From a bacterium (GTDB taxonomy: Archaea; Thermoplasmatota; Thermoplasmata; Lutacidiplasmatales; UBA184), in assembly GCA_021832495.1 (NCBI GenBank), contig JAKBKR010000006.1:1-21113 (forward strand): a DNA stretch of 21,113 nucleotides. Direction: 5' to 3'. Both the position numbers and the translations under genes were made by a program. Below are positions 15,140 through 21,113 of the stretch, in pieces. The stretch's first letter is position 1, and each line of letters begins with the position of its first letter. The notes under the pieces are model-generated. The model saw only the letters and a list, made by a program, of their open reading frames with translations. It did no database searches and had not been told where the DNA came from.

Positions 15140-15402
15140 GCTGTCCGACCGGCCTGCCACCGCGCCTCCGGGGGTTATATGGTCCTAGCCCGAAATTAAC
15201 GTTCACCCGGACATGTTCGGTTAGCATACCATGTCTGCACAAAACGTGCGACGCTTTCCACTTTTCCTGGGTGGCGCCAAGGGGAAGGGGTCATCCGCGA
15301 TTGCAAGTGAACCAAGAACGGTCGTTCCTCCACGGGACTTCCCTCGCTCGGGCTTGGCGTTCCCGATACCATTTTAGCCTCGGTGCGGTGGGGCCCCCCA
15401 AA
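15140..15402. other. Intergenic region between the small ORF and tRNA-Val
   Basis: It contains the TATA-like ATATAA (15175-15180, minus) for the small ORF, a third TAACGTTC (15197-15204), and an imperfect palindrome CCGGACATGTTCGG (15207-15220, 12 of 14 positions symmetric). A plus-strand frame of 48 codons (15231-15377) has no family features. The TTTTA around 15373-15377 lies about 28 nt before the tRNA and may be its promoter box. Confidence 0.4.
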
Positions 15403-15478
15403 GGGCGCGTGGTCTAGCGGTTATGACGTCTCCCTGACACGGAGGAGGTCCCCAGTTCAAATCTGGGCGCGCCCACCA
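15403..15478 (+). tRNA. tRNA-Val (anticodon GAC), CCA encoded
   Basis: The full cloverleaf can be drawn. The acceptor stem GGGCGCG pairs perfectly with CGCGCCC (15468-15474). The D arm has a GTC/GAC stem. The anticodon stem TCTCC/GGAGG (with one terminal U-G) encloses loop CTGACAC, giving anticodon GAC at 15436-15438, which reads GUC valine codons. The T arm CCCAG/CTGGG has loop TTCAAAT, and A is the discriminator at 15475. CCA follows in the DNA (15476-15478). The mature part to the discriminator is 73 nt with no intron. It is the apparent attachment site of the decayed integrated element that follows. Confidence 0.96.
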
Positions 15479-15484
15479 TCAACA

Positions 15485-15506
15485 CAGTTTGAATCTGTCC
15501 GTGCCC
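15485..15506 (+). repeat. Degenerate copy of the tRNA-Val 3' end (att-like scar)
   Basis: These 22 bases match the tRNA 3' segment at 15453-15474 at 17 positions, beginning CAGTT in both and ending GCCC. The copy starts 10 nt after the tRNA segment ends. It can still fold a T-arm-like stem (ACAG/CTGT around TTTGAAT). Integrases that target tRNAs duplicate the tRNA 3' end, so I read this as a worn attachment-site copy left by an earlier integration or excision. Confidence 0.6.
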
Positions 15507-15514
15507 TATATAAT
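15506..15514 (+). promoter_or_regulatory. TATA-like box before the integrase relic
   Basis: CTATATAAT is a strong A/T-rich match in this context, but it ends only a few bases before the ATG at 15518. Initiation 25 nt downstream would start inside the reading frame, so it no longer fits the gene as it stands; it may serve a lost downstream start or be accidental. Confidence 0.35.
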
Positions 15515-15517
15515 TTC

Positions 15518-16160
15518 ATGGCCAAGAAGCTCAAGTCCGGCTCCCCGCCCAGGTTCAAGATACTATAGGACCCGGAGGTCCAGCGCTGGTACAACAATGT
15601 GGCACAGAGGTCCCAGATGACTACCGACGTCTTCGTCCGCCGCCTGGGCGCCGTCTGCGACCGCCTCGACATGACCCCCGCCAAGTTCCTCTAGCTCAGC
15701 GACACCGAGCTCTACAACATGCTCCTCGACTTCGTCACGGCCGGCAGAAGGAGGGGTTCGCCGGGACGTACATCGGCCACTCCATGGTGGTCGTCAGGTC
15801 ACCCGGAAGTTCAAGATCCGGGGGCGTACGCCAACCCGACCATCGCCGACGAACGGGTCCCGTCCCAGGATGAACTGCGCCGTGGTCTTCCTTGCTGCGA
15901 CGGCCCCGGAGCGCCTGTGCGCTTCCTTGATGACGCACTCTGCCGTCCGCCCTGAGGTCTTGGGGAACCATCTCGGAAACGATGGACTTCGGGTGAAGGA
16001 CTTCCCGGATCTCAAGATAGACGGGAACCACGTAGAGTTTGAACGGATCCCAACGATGGTGGTCGTCCGGGCAGAATCCTCCAAGGCAGGCCATCGACAC
16101 CTCACTTTCCCGGGTGAGGAGGGGTGTCTCTACCTGTAGAAATACCTGGGGTAACGCCTC
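15518..16160 (+). pseudogene. Decayed archaeal tyrosine recombinase (integrase)
   Basis: Homology to archaeal tRNA-targeting integrases is readable across frames. The N-terminal SAM-like domain gives DPEVQRWYNNVAQRSQMTTD and LSDTELYNMLLDFVT, interrupted by TAG at 15566 and 15692. A fragment EGFAGTYIGHSMVVVRS lies in a second frame, ADERVPSQDELRR back in the first, and VFLAATAPERLCASLMTHS in a third after an apparent extra G near 15885. The catalytic block then reads VRPEVLGNHLGNDGLRVKDF with the first catalytic Arg, and IPTMVVVRAESSKAGH carries the Lys-containing strand. TAG at 16137 and TAA at 16152 follow. The HxxR and Tyr segments are gone. The gene starts 40 bp after tRNA-Val on the same strand, the usual place for such genes, and it cannot be functional. 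Confidence 0.85.
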
Positions 16161-16493
16161 GTTGAGGGACCAAAGGCGAGCGGATACAATCGGTTGATAG
16201 ATGGTGCCGCTCCGAGAGACATCATCCCCTCGGTCGTCACGGTATACGAGGTCTACAAGAAGCTCAAACCCATACGTGGCGAAGCCATCGCCCTATCGGC
16301 AGTGGTTCCACTTCGATCGACACGACTCATCCCGATCGATGACCAGTTGGCACTCGAAGCGGCGGACTACCGTCTGTCCATCGGCTTGCATCTCTCAGAT
16401 GCACTGATCTAGGCCATGGCTCGGCGGTACGAGGCAGTGCTCCACACAAGTGATCCTGACCTGAAGAGCGCTCCTGGGGTCGTTTTTCACTGA
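16161..16493 (+). pseudogene. Decayed VapC-type PIN-domain toxin
   Basis: One frame reads EGPKASGYNRLIDG, then IIPSVVTVYEVYKKLK with the second acidic PIN residue, IDDQLALEAADYRLSIGLHLSDALI with the third, an in-frame TAG at 16410 where the family normally has Tyr, and AMARRYEAVLHTSDPDLKSAPGVVFH with the fourth, ending at a natural TGA. VapC toxins of this group (about 130 residues) are tRNA- or rRNA-cleaving RNases paired with a VapB antitoxin. The first ~15 residues, holding the first catalytic Asp, and any vapB are missing. The remnant is fused in frame to the integrase relic, as if a deletion removed everything between them. Confidence 0.78.
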
Positions 16494-16665
16494 ACTCCCC
16501 GTGCGAAAAGCACCCCTAGATCCGGAAGTCCTCGATCGAACAGCCTCATTGATCAAAGATCGGGGAGTGATTTTGTGGTCGTTACCTGGGGTCCTTGGGA
16601 TCCGAAGGGGGACGACCCAAGGGGAAGACGAGGTACGGGAACAGTGCCTTCGGACCAGTGTCCGT
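16494..16665. other. Region between the vapC relic and the end of the propeller protein gene
   Basis: No gene is supported. A plus-strand frame reads KAPLDPEVLDRTASLIKDRG (16501 onwards), which looks protein-like for about 35 codons and then turns into antisense of the polyproline tail; it may be another gene remnant of the integrated element. CCTTGGG (16593-16599) and CCCAAGG (16616-16622) form an inverted repeat just past the stop of the minus-strand gene, without a T-run. Confidence 0.35.
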
Positions 16666-19600
16666 CTACCGGGGTGGAGGGGGGAATGGCGGGGAAGAAC
16701 CGGGAGCGGGGGGAGGAAGTTGGGACGGCGGCGGAATGAGGCCGGGCGGTGGAGGGACGGTAGAAGACGAGACGGGGGCACTGGAAGTCGGTGGCGGGGG
16801 AACCGCTCCCGGGGACTTCTTCCGGCGCATCAGCACAAGGGCGATGACCGCCACTACGGCCACGGCGCCTACGAGGGCTACGAGGAGGAGATCGAACTCC
16901 GAGAAACCCGAGGGTGTACCCGTCCCATTGTTCGGGGGGGATGACTTCGCCGAGACCGTGACGTGCGAGGCTCCCTTCTGGGTGACCCCAGCCAGGTCGG
17001 CCGTCACCGTCACCGTGACGGCACCGGTGGTGGAGCCGGGGATGAAGGTCACTGTGGCACCGGTCGAGGAATTCAACCCTCCGAGGGAGTTGTTCAGGCT
17101 CCAAGCGTAGGAGATTCCACTGGCTGGGCAGGGGGAGGGAGAACACGTGGCGCTCGCCGCCAGGACCTGGGAGCTTCCTTCCAACACGGTGACCGAAGTG
17201 GGACTCACCGAGACCGCGGTCAACGTCGGCGTGCTGCTCGAAGTGATGTTCACCATAGCCGGTCCACCCTGCTTCGTGACGGTACCGAGCGTCGCATTCA
17301 CGAAGAATGTCTCCGTGCCCGGCGAATTGCCCGCGGTGAACGTCACTGTGCTTGCAGTCAACGAGTTGAGGGTCCCCAGGGAGGGGTTGGTCATCGACCA
17401 CAGGTAGGTCACGCCGGTGGGACAACTGCCCCCGGAGCAGGTAGGGGTCGCCGTCAGGGTCGCCGTTCCCTTGACCGGCACCGACGGGGCGGATGAGCCT
17501 ATGGAGACCGAGGAAAGCACGGCGCCCGTAGACGATGTGAGGGTCACGGACGCCTTGGACGTGAAGTGCGCCCCGTTGAGGGATGCGATCACTGAGAGGG
17601 TGACCAGGCCCGGGACGTTTCCGGCGGTAAAGTTGGTGGTCGCGGCATTGACCGGGTTGACACTTCCGAGAGAGTTGTTGACCGTCCAGGCGTAGACGAT
17701 CCCAGAGGATGGGCAGGACCCTCCCGAACAGGATGGCGTGGCAGTGAACTGGTGGGACTGACCCGTTGAAAGGGAGAGGGATGCGGGGGTGACCGCCACC
17801 CCGGTTAGAGTCGCTACCGTCGTGTTGATCGAGATTGGAACTGGGGACGCGGCCCGTGTGACTCCATTCAGTGTGCCATTGACGTAAAGCGTCTCATTCC
17901 CCGGAGCAGATCCGGCGGTGAAGCGGACGGAGGCCCCAATCGTTGTGTTCAGGGACCCCAGCCCGTTGGCCAGCGACCATACGAAAGACGTGCCCGAAGG
18001 GCAGGTCCCCCCAGTACATGTAGGGGTCGCGTTGAAGATGGCGCTTGAAAGCACCCGGATCGTGTCTGCAGAAGGATTGACGCTGACCGACGCGAGGGGA
18101 GGCAGGGACGAAATGGTGATCGTGGCTGCGGAACTCTGCCGGGTCACTCCGTTCAGGGTGGCATTGACGTAGACCTGTTCGGTCCCGGGCGTGCCTCCTG
18201 CGGTGAAAGTGACGGTCGGTCCCGTGGAGGAGTTCAGCACGCCAAGGCTCGGGGTGAAGGTCCAGATGTACCGAGTACCGGAGGAGCAAGGACCCCCGAA
18301 GCAGGATGGCGTAGCCGTAAGGTTCACGGAATTCCCGCTAGAAACCCCGGAGGTGGCCGGAGAGATATTGACAGAAGCAAGCAACGAGGGAGGGGCGATC
18401 ACCGATATCGAATCTGAAACCTCATCGGTAACGTAGATGAAGCCGGTCAATGGATCGTACGACACCCCCACTGGGCCGCGCGCGACCGAGATGGAACCAA
18501 CCAAGGTGTTAGTGGCCGAGTCCACCACCGAAACGTTATTCGTTTGGGAATTCGTGATGTAAAGATATCCGTTCGCGGTGTCGAGGTCGATCGCGGCAGG
18601 GTATCCTCCCGTGCCCATCGTCGCCACCACCGTCTTCGTGGTGGTGTTGACGACGCTCAACCGATCAAGATTCGTCATGACAGTGTAGAGGAGGCCGTTC
18701 TGTGAGTCGTAGAACGGCACGGTGCAGGACCCTCCGATCGGGATCAGTGCCACCACCGAATTGGATGTGGTGTCGACAACAGTGAGATTGTTATCGCCGT
18801 TGTCGCAGGCATACAATAGTTGATTGGACGGATCGTAAGCAATCCCGCCAAGGCCCCACTTGTTCCCAGTGGATATGGTCGACACATAGGAATTCGTGAC
18901 CGCATCAAGAACGGTAATGTTCCCATATTTGCCGTCGTTTGAGACATAAAGGTAGCCGTTGGCTGGATCATAGGCACCCCCCTCGGGCAAAGGGACGTTG
19001 GGAATATTGGCGATGACCTGATTGGATGTACCGCTGATGACCGTCATGTTACCGGCCCCATAGAGAGAGACGAAAACGTTTCCGTTGCTGACATCCGGGA
19101 CCTGGACCTGGGTGGTGGTGGCGAGATATCCCACCCGAGGAGTTGCCACGATGTGATGGGAGGACATATTGACAGCGTAATCCTCATCGCTTGAAACATC
19201 GAGCGCGTAAAAGAGTCCGTTGTGAGGATTGTAGGTTATGAGTCCAGGCCAGGCGGCCAGTGAAACCACTGAGAGGACCGTTCGCGTGGTCTCATCGATG
19301 AGGCTCATGTTCCCCCCATACGCATTCGGTACGTACACGATGCCCGTGCTGTTATCATAGGCCATGGCCTCAGGGAACTGGTTCACAGGAAGCGTGACCG
19401 TTCCCAAGACCGACCCGGTCCCAGAAGTTCGGATCTCCGTGATGTTGTGGCCGTTCATGTTGCCTGCGTCTACGATCCCATCCACAGGATCGTCCACCAG
19501 GTTTTCGGGGCTGGGACCCGTTGCGATGGAGTTCACGACCGAGTTTGAGGTCCCGCTGATCACCGAGACGTTACTGTTGCCGAAGTTCGCTACAAAGACG

Positions 19601-20496
19601 TTCCCGCTCGAAGGGTCGTACGCGACGCCATACGGGTCCGTTCCCACATGGATCGTCTTCACAACGCTCCCGAGGGCCACATTGATGACGGTGACGTTGG
19701 CTGCAGTCGTATCCGCAACATAGAGGTCGCCATTGGCGGGATCGAAGGCGCAACCGTAAGGATAGGAACCCGTGCCGATCGTGGCTCCCGTGGTATCCGT
19801 CGCGGTATCGATTGCCGTCACGGCATTGGCTCCGCTCTCGGCCACGTACATGTTCCCATTCGTCGGGTCAAAAGCGATGGCGGAAGGCTTCGAGCCGACC
19901 AGGATCGAGGCGATAGCCCTGTTGGTACTGGTATCAATCACTGTCACCGTATTGTCCCCGTTATTGACAACATAGACCCGCCCATCTTGGCTATCGTAGG
20001 CGATGGCAATGGGAGCGTTGCCCACTGGGATCTCCGATTGCATCTGATTACTCGTCGTGTTCCAGACCGTGACGTTCCCCTTGCCGGTCGTTTGTTCCGT
20101 CACATAGAGAAATCGGTTCGCGCTGTCGTAGACGGCTGCAAAGGGGTCCTGGGCAGATCCGGCAGCGAAGTTTCCGGGGAGGAGGCTCTGGTTCCCAAGG
20201 ACAAAGGTGTCAGCGACCGAACCGGGGGATGCATGGGGCATCGAAGGCTGGGGCACCCGCACGGGAGAGGGGGCAAAATCCATCGTGGCCTGGGGAGCCG
20301 GGGAAGGGCGAGAGGCGTGGGAAGGTTCCGCGATCGCACCCCAAGGGATCGATGAAACGACCATCACCACGGCAAGGACCAGGATCCCAACAGAGAAGAA
20401 CGGGGGAGATTGCCGTTTGATTGCATTCGACGAAAGGGACGCGTGGCCTCTCCGATGCGCCAGTTTCATACCGGAGATTGCAGAATTCTTTGCCAT
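16666..20496 (-). CDS. Large surface protein: double YVTN beta-propeller, five Ig-like repeats, membrane anchor, polyproline tail
   Basis: In 1276 residues, a signal anchor (35-56, FFSVGILVLAVVMVV) and a Pro-rich spacer lead into fourteen repeats of about 42 residues (about 116-705) of the YVTN/NHL kind, for example AIAYDSQDGRVYVVNNGDNTVTVIDTST. Fourteen blades make two seven-bladed propellers. Five repeats of about 92 residues follow (710-1183), each with a cysteine pair in a CSGGSCPSG-like loop and YxWS/T, FTAG and LNGVT motifs, resembling Ig-like adhesin repeats. FDLLLVALVGAVAVVAVIALVLM (1201-1223) then RRKK is a stop-transfer helix, and the 50-residue tail is mostly Pro/Ser, probably cytoplasmic. 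Sequons are frequent. ATG 20496 is chosen because TTTTAAATA lies about 27 nt upstream; in-frame ATG 20544 would place that box inside the gene. Likely an adhesin or surface-layer-associated protein. Confidence 0.87.
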   Translation of the reverse strand: MAKNSAISGMKLAHRRGHASLSSNAIKRQSPPFFSVGILVLAVVMVVSSIPWGAIAEPSHASRPSPAPQATMDFAPSPVRVPQPSMPHASPGSVADTFVLGNQSLLPGNFAAGSAQDPFAAVYDSANRFLYVTEQTTGKGNVTVWNTTSNQMQSEIPVGNAPIAIAYDSQDGRVYVVNNGDNTVTVIDTSTNRAIASILVGSKPSAIAFDPTNGNMYVAESGANAVTAIDTATDTTGATIGTGSYPYGCAFDPANGDLYVADTTAANVTVINVALGSVVKTIHVGTDPYGVAYDPSSGNVFVANFGNSNVSVISGTSNSVVNSIATGPSPENLVDDPVDGIVDAGNMNGHNITEIRTSGTGSVLGTVTLPVNQFPEAMAYDNSTGIVYVPNAYGGNMSLIDETTRTVLSVVSLAAWPGLITYNPHNGLFYALDVSSDEDYAVNMSSHHIVATPRVGYLATTTQVQVPDVSNGNVFVSLYGAGNMTVISGTSNQVIANIPNVPLPEGGAYDPANGYLYVSNDGKYGNITVLDAVTNSYVSTISTGNKWGLGGIAYDPSNQLLYACDNGDNNLTVVDTTSNSVVALIPIGGSCTVPFYDSQNGLLYTVMTNLDRLSVVNTTTKTVVATMGTGGYPAAIDLDTANGYLYITNSQTNNVSVVDSATNTLVGSISVARGPVGVSYDPLTGFIYVTDEVSDSISVIAPPSLLASVNISPATSGVSSGNSVNLTATPSCFGGPCSSGTRYIWTFTPSLGVLNSSTGPTVTFTAGGTPGTEQVYVNATLNGVTRQSSAATITISSLPPLASVSVNPSADTIRVLSSAIFNATPTCTGGTCPSGTSFVWSLANGLGSLNTTIGASVRFTAGSAPGNETLYVNGTLNGVTRAASPVPISINTTVATLTGVAVTPASLSLSTGQSHQFTATPSCSGGSCPSSGIVYAWTVNNSLGSVNPVNAATTNFTAGNVPGLVTLSVIASLNGAHFTSKASVTLTSSTGAVLSSVSIGSSAPSVPVKGTATLTATPTCSGGSCPTGVTYLWSMTNPSLGTLNSLTASTVTFTAGNSPGTETFFVNATLGTVTKQGGPAMVNITSSSTPTLTAVSVSPTSVTVLEGSSQVLAASATCSPSPCPASGISYAWSLNNSLGGLNSSTGATVTFIPGSTTGAVTVTVTADLAGVTQKGASHVTVSAKSSPPNNGTGTPSGFSEFDLLLVALVGAVAVVAVIALVLMRRKKSPGAVPPPPTSSAPVSSSTVPPPPGLIPPPSQLPPPAPGSSPPFPPPPR

Positions 20497-20518
20497 GCCG
20501 GAGAATGCACCGACGAGG

Positions 20519-20527
20519 TATTTAAAA
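20519..20527 (-). promoter_or_regulatory. Putative TATA box for the propeller protein gene
   Basis: TTTTAAATA on the minus strand is the best TATA match in the window and is centred about 27 nt upstream of the ATG at 20496, fitting a leaderless mRNA. Confidence 0.6.
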
Positions 20528-20836
20528 TCAGAGCTGTTATTCAACGATATTCAGGGAAGATTTCTCCGCAGGAACGGTTTCCGAGTCATCATCGAGCCCG
20601 AAAGGCCTTTCAAGAATGTGCTGCTTCTCCGCGCCGGAACATCCCGCGTCGCTCTCAGAGACGGAAGGGACCCACAGCTCGGGACGCCGCAAGGCTTCGA
20701 AGTTTGATCCTCGGATAGGCTAGGGTAGCGCCTACCCCAAGATAACCCGGACTCAAAGGTCGGACCCACTCTCGGGTGCAGCCTCGGATCGATACTCACT
20801 TGACCTTAAGAGCCGGCGGGGAATCTCTTCAGGCGT
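20528..20836. other. Divergent intergenic region
   Basis: No gene is supported; open frames on both strands here lack family features. It contains a perfect inverted repeat, GGGTAG (20724-20729) and CTACCC (20733-20738) around CGC, and a weak TATA-like CTTAAG (20805-20810) for the gene to the right. Confidence 0.4.
20805..20811 (+). promoter_or_regulatory. Putative TATA-like box for the right-edge gene
   Basis: CTTAAGA is centred about 29 nt before the GTG at 20837. The box is weak and is supported mainly by its spacing. Confidence 0.3.
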
Positions 20837-21113
20837 GTGAAGGTGGTTGGTTCCCGACCTGCGGCAGTCGAATCTTCGACGGGAGAACCCGCAGCTTCCG
20901 TGGTGACCGGGGGGAGGGAACGTTTCGCGCGGGTACTGATCAAGGGGCTCGCCCTCTACACCGCCATTGTAGTACCCCTCATCGTGGCCATTGTCCTGAT
21001 CGGTTCTCGTGACCCAAAGTCCCGGGCGATCATCCTGATGGCGGCGGGCCTCGTCGTCCTTTGGGTGCTCATCGGCGGGCTCCTCATGCTTCGATTCCGC
21101 GACCAATTCCAGA
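20837..21113 (+). CDS. Membrane protein, two predicted helices, truncated by the window edge
   Basis: The frame is open from a TAA at 20807 to the right edge, so at least 92 residues are seen. A hydrophilic N-terminus (KVVGSRPAAVESSTGEPAAS, then GGRERFARV) is followed by two hydrophobic helices, LALYTAIVVPLIVAIVLIG and AIILMAAGLVVLWVLIGGLLML, joined by SRDPKSR, with RFRDQFQ after the second. GTG 20837 is the first start after the stop and lies at leaderless spacing from a weak TATA box; GTG 20843 is possible. Codon use matches the neighbouring genes. I do not recognise a family; small two-helix archaeal membrane proteins of this size are common. The end is missing. Confidence 0.6.
   Translation, partial: MKVVGSRPAAVESSTGEPAASVVTGGRERFARVLIKGLALYTAIVVPLIVAIVLIGSRDPKSRAIILMAAGLVVLWVLIGGLLMLRFRDQFQ

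Noticed and set aside
15231..15377. 48-codon plus-strand frame upstream of tRNA-Val
   Set aside because: No promoter at proper spacing, no family features, and it runs up to the tRNA promoter box; left out as a gene.
16593..16622. Inverted repeat CCTTGGG/CCCAAGG after the propeller gene as a terminator
   Set aside because: The 16-nt loop and lack of a T-run make a terminator call too weak; archaeal termination usually relies on T-tracts.
19648..20355. 235-codon plus-strand frame inside the propeller gene
   Set aside because: Antisense shadow of the propeller repeats and Pro-rich spacer.
16666..20496. Regular DNA repeats that could suggest a CRISPR or satellite array
   Set aside because: The periodicity follows protein repeats (42- and 92-residue units) in one open frame, with divergent DNA between units; there are no identical direct repeats with unique spacers.

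Overview
The window looks like part of the chromosome of a high-GC archaeon. Evidence includes a small-type PurL with a separate PurS, a diphthamide-type PP-loop ATPase, an OB-fold single-stranded DNA-binding protein of the SOSS-B/Sulfolobus SSB type, an archaeal tRNA-Val with encoded CCA, and a relic of an archaeal tRNA-targeting integrase with a VapC toxin. Several start codons also sit 25-30 nt downstream of A/T-rich TATA-like boxes, with no room for a leader, as in leaderless archaeal transcripts. Long surface proteins with PKD domains, beta-propellers and Ig-like repeats fit a Thermoplasmatota-like lineage, but that placement is an inference.

Layout. 155-4665 (+): carA and carB, overlapping by ATGA, make carbamoyl phosphate; both resemble the eukaryotic CAD enzyme. 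4476-5360 (-): truA, whose 3' end overlaps the end of carB by 190 bp. 5494-6678 (-): an OB-fold SSB gene, then a protein with a C-terminal Lrp/AsnC-type RAM domain. 7037-7678 (+): a class I SAM methyltransferase, convergent with and overlapping the next gene by 68 bp. 7611-10992 (-): a six-PKD surface protein followed by a protein with a signal peptide, two PKD domains, one membrane helix and a cytoplasmic winged helix-turn-helix. I read the latter as a membrane-anchored one-component transcription regulator, and this pair is the most interesting system in the window. 11136-11612 (+): thioredoxin with an N-terminal extension, divergent from the PKD pair across a short promoter region that holds a perfect 8+8 inverted repeat.

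11646-15139 (-): a small unrecognised ORF, then purS, purL and a Dph6-like PP-loop ATPase, packed closely as a purine operon. 15403-15478 (+): tRNA-Val(GAC), followed 10 nt later by a degenerate second copy of its own 3' end, then a badly decayed integrase and a decayed vapC. This is a scar of an element that used the tRNA as its attachment site. 16666-20496 (-): a 1276-residue surface protein with a signal anchor, fourteen YVTN-type blades (two seven-bladed propellers), five cysteine-paired Ig-like repeats, a membrane helix and a polyproline tail. 20837 to the right edge (+): the start of an unrecognised two-helix membrane protein.

Themes. Nucleotide biosynthesis (carAB, purSL), RNA and translation-factor modification (truA, dph6-like) and DNA binding (SSB) form the housekeeping core. 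The accessory part is cell-surface display and sensing. Recognition is by reading the translations without database searches, so family calls rest on motifs.
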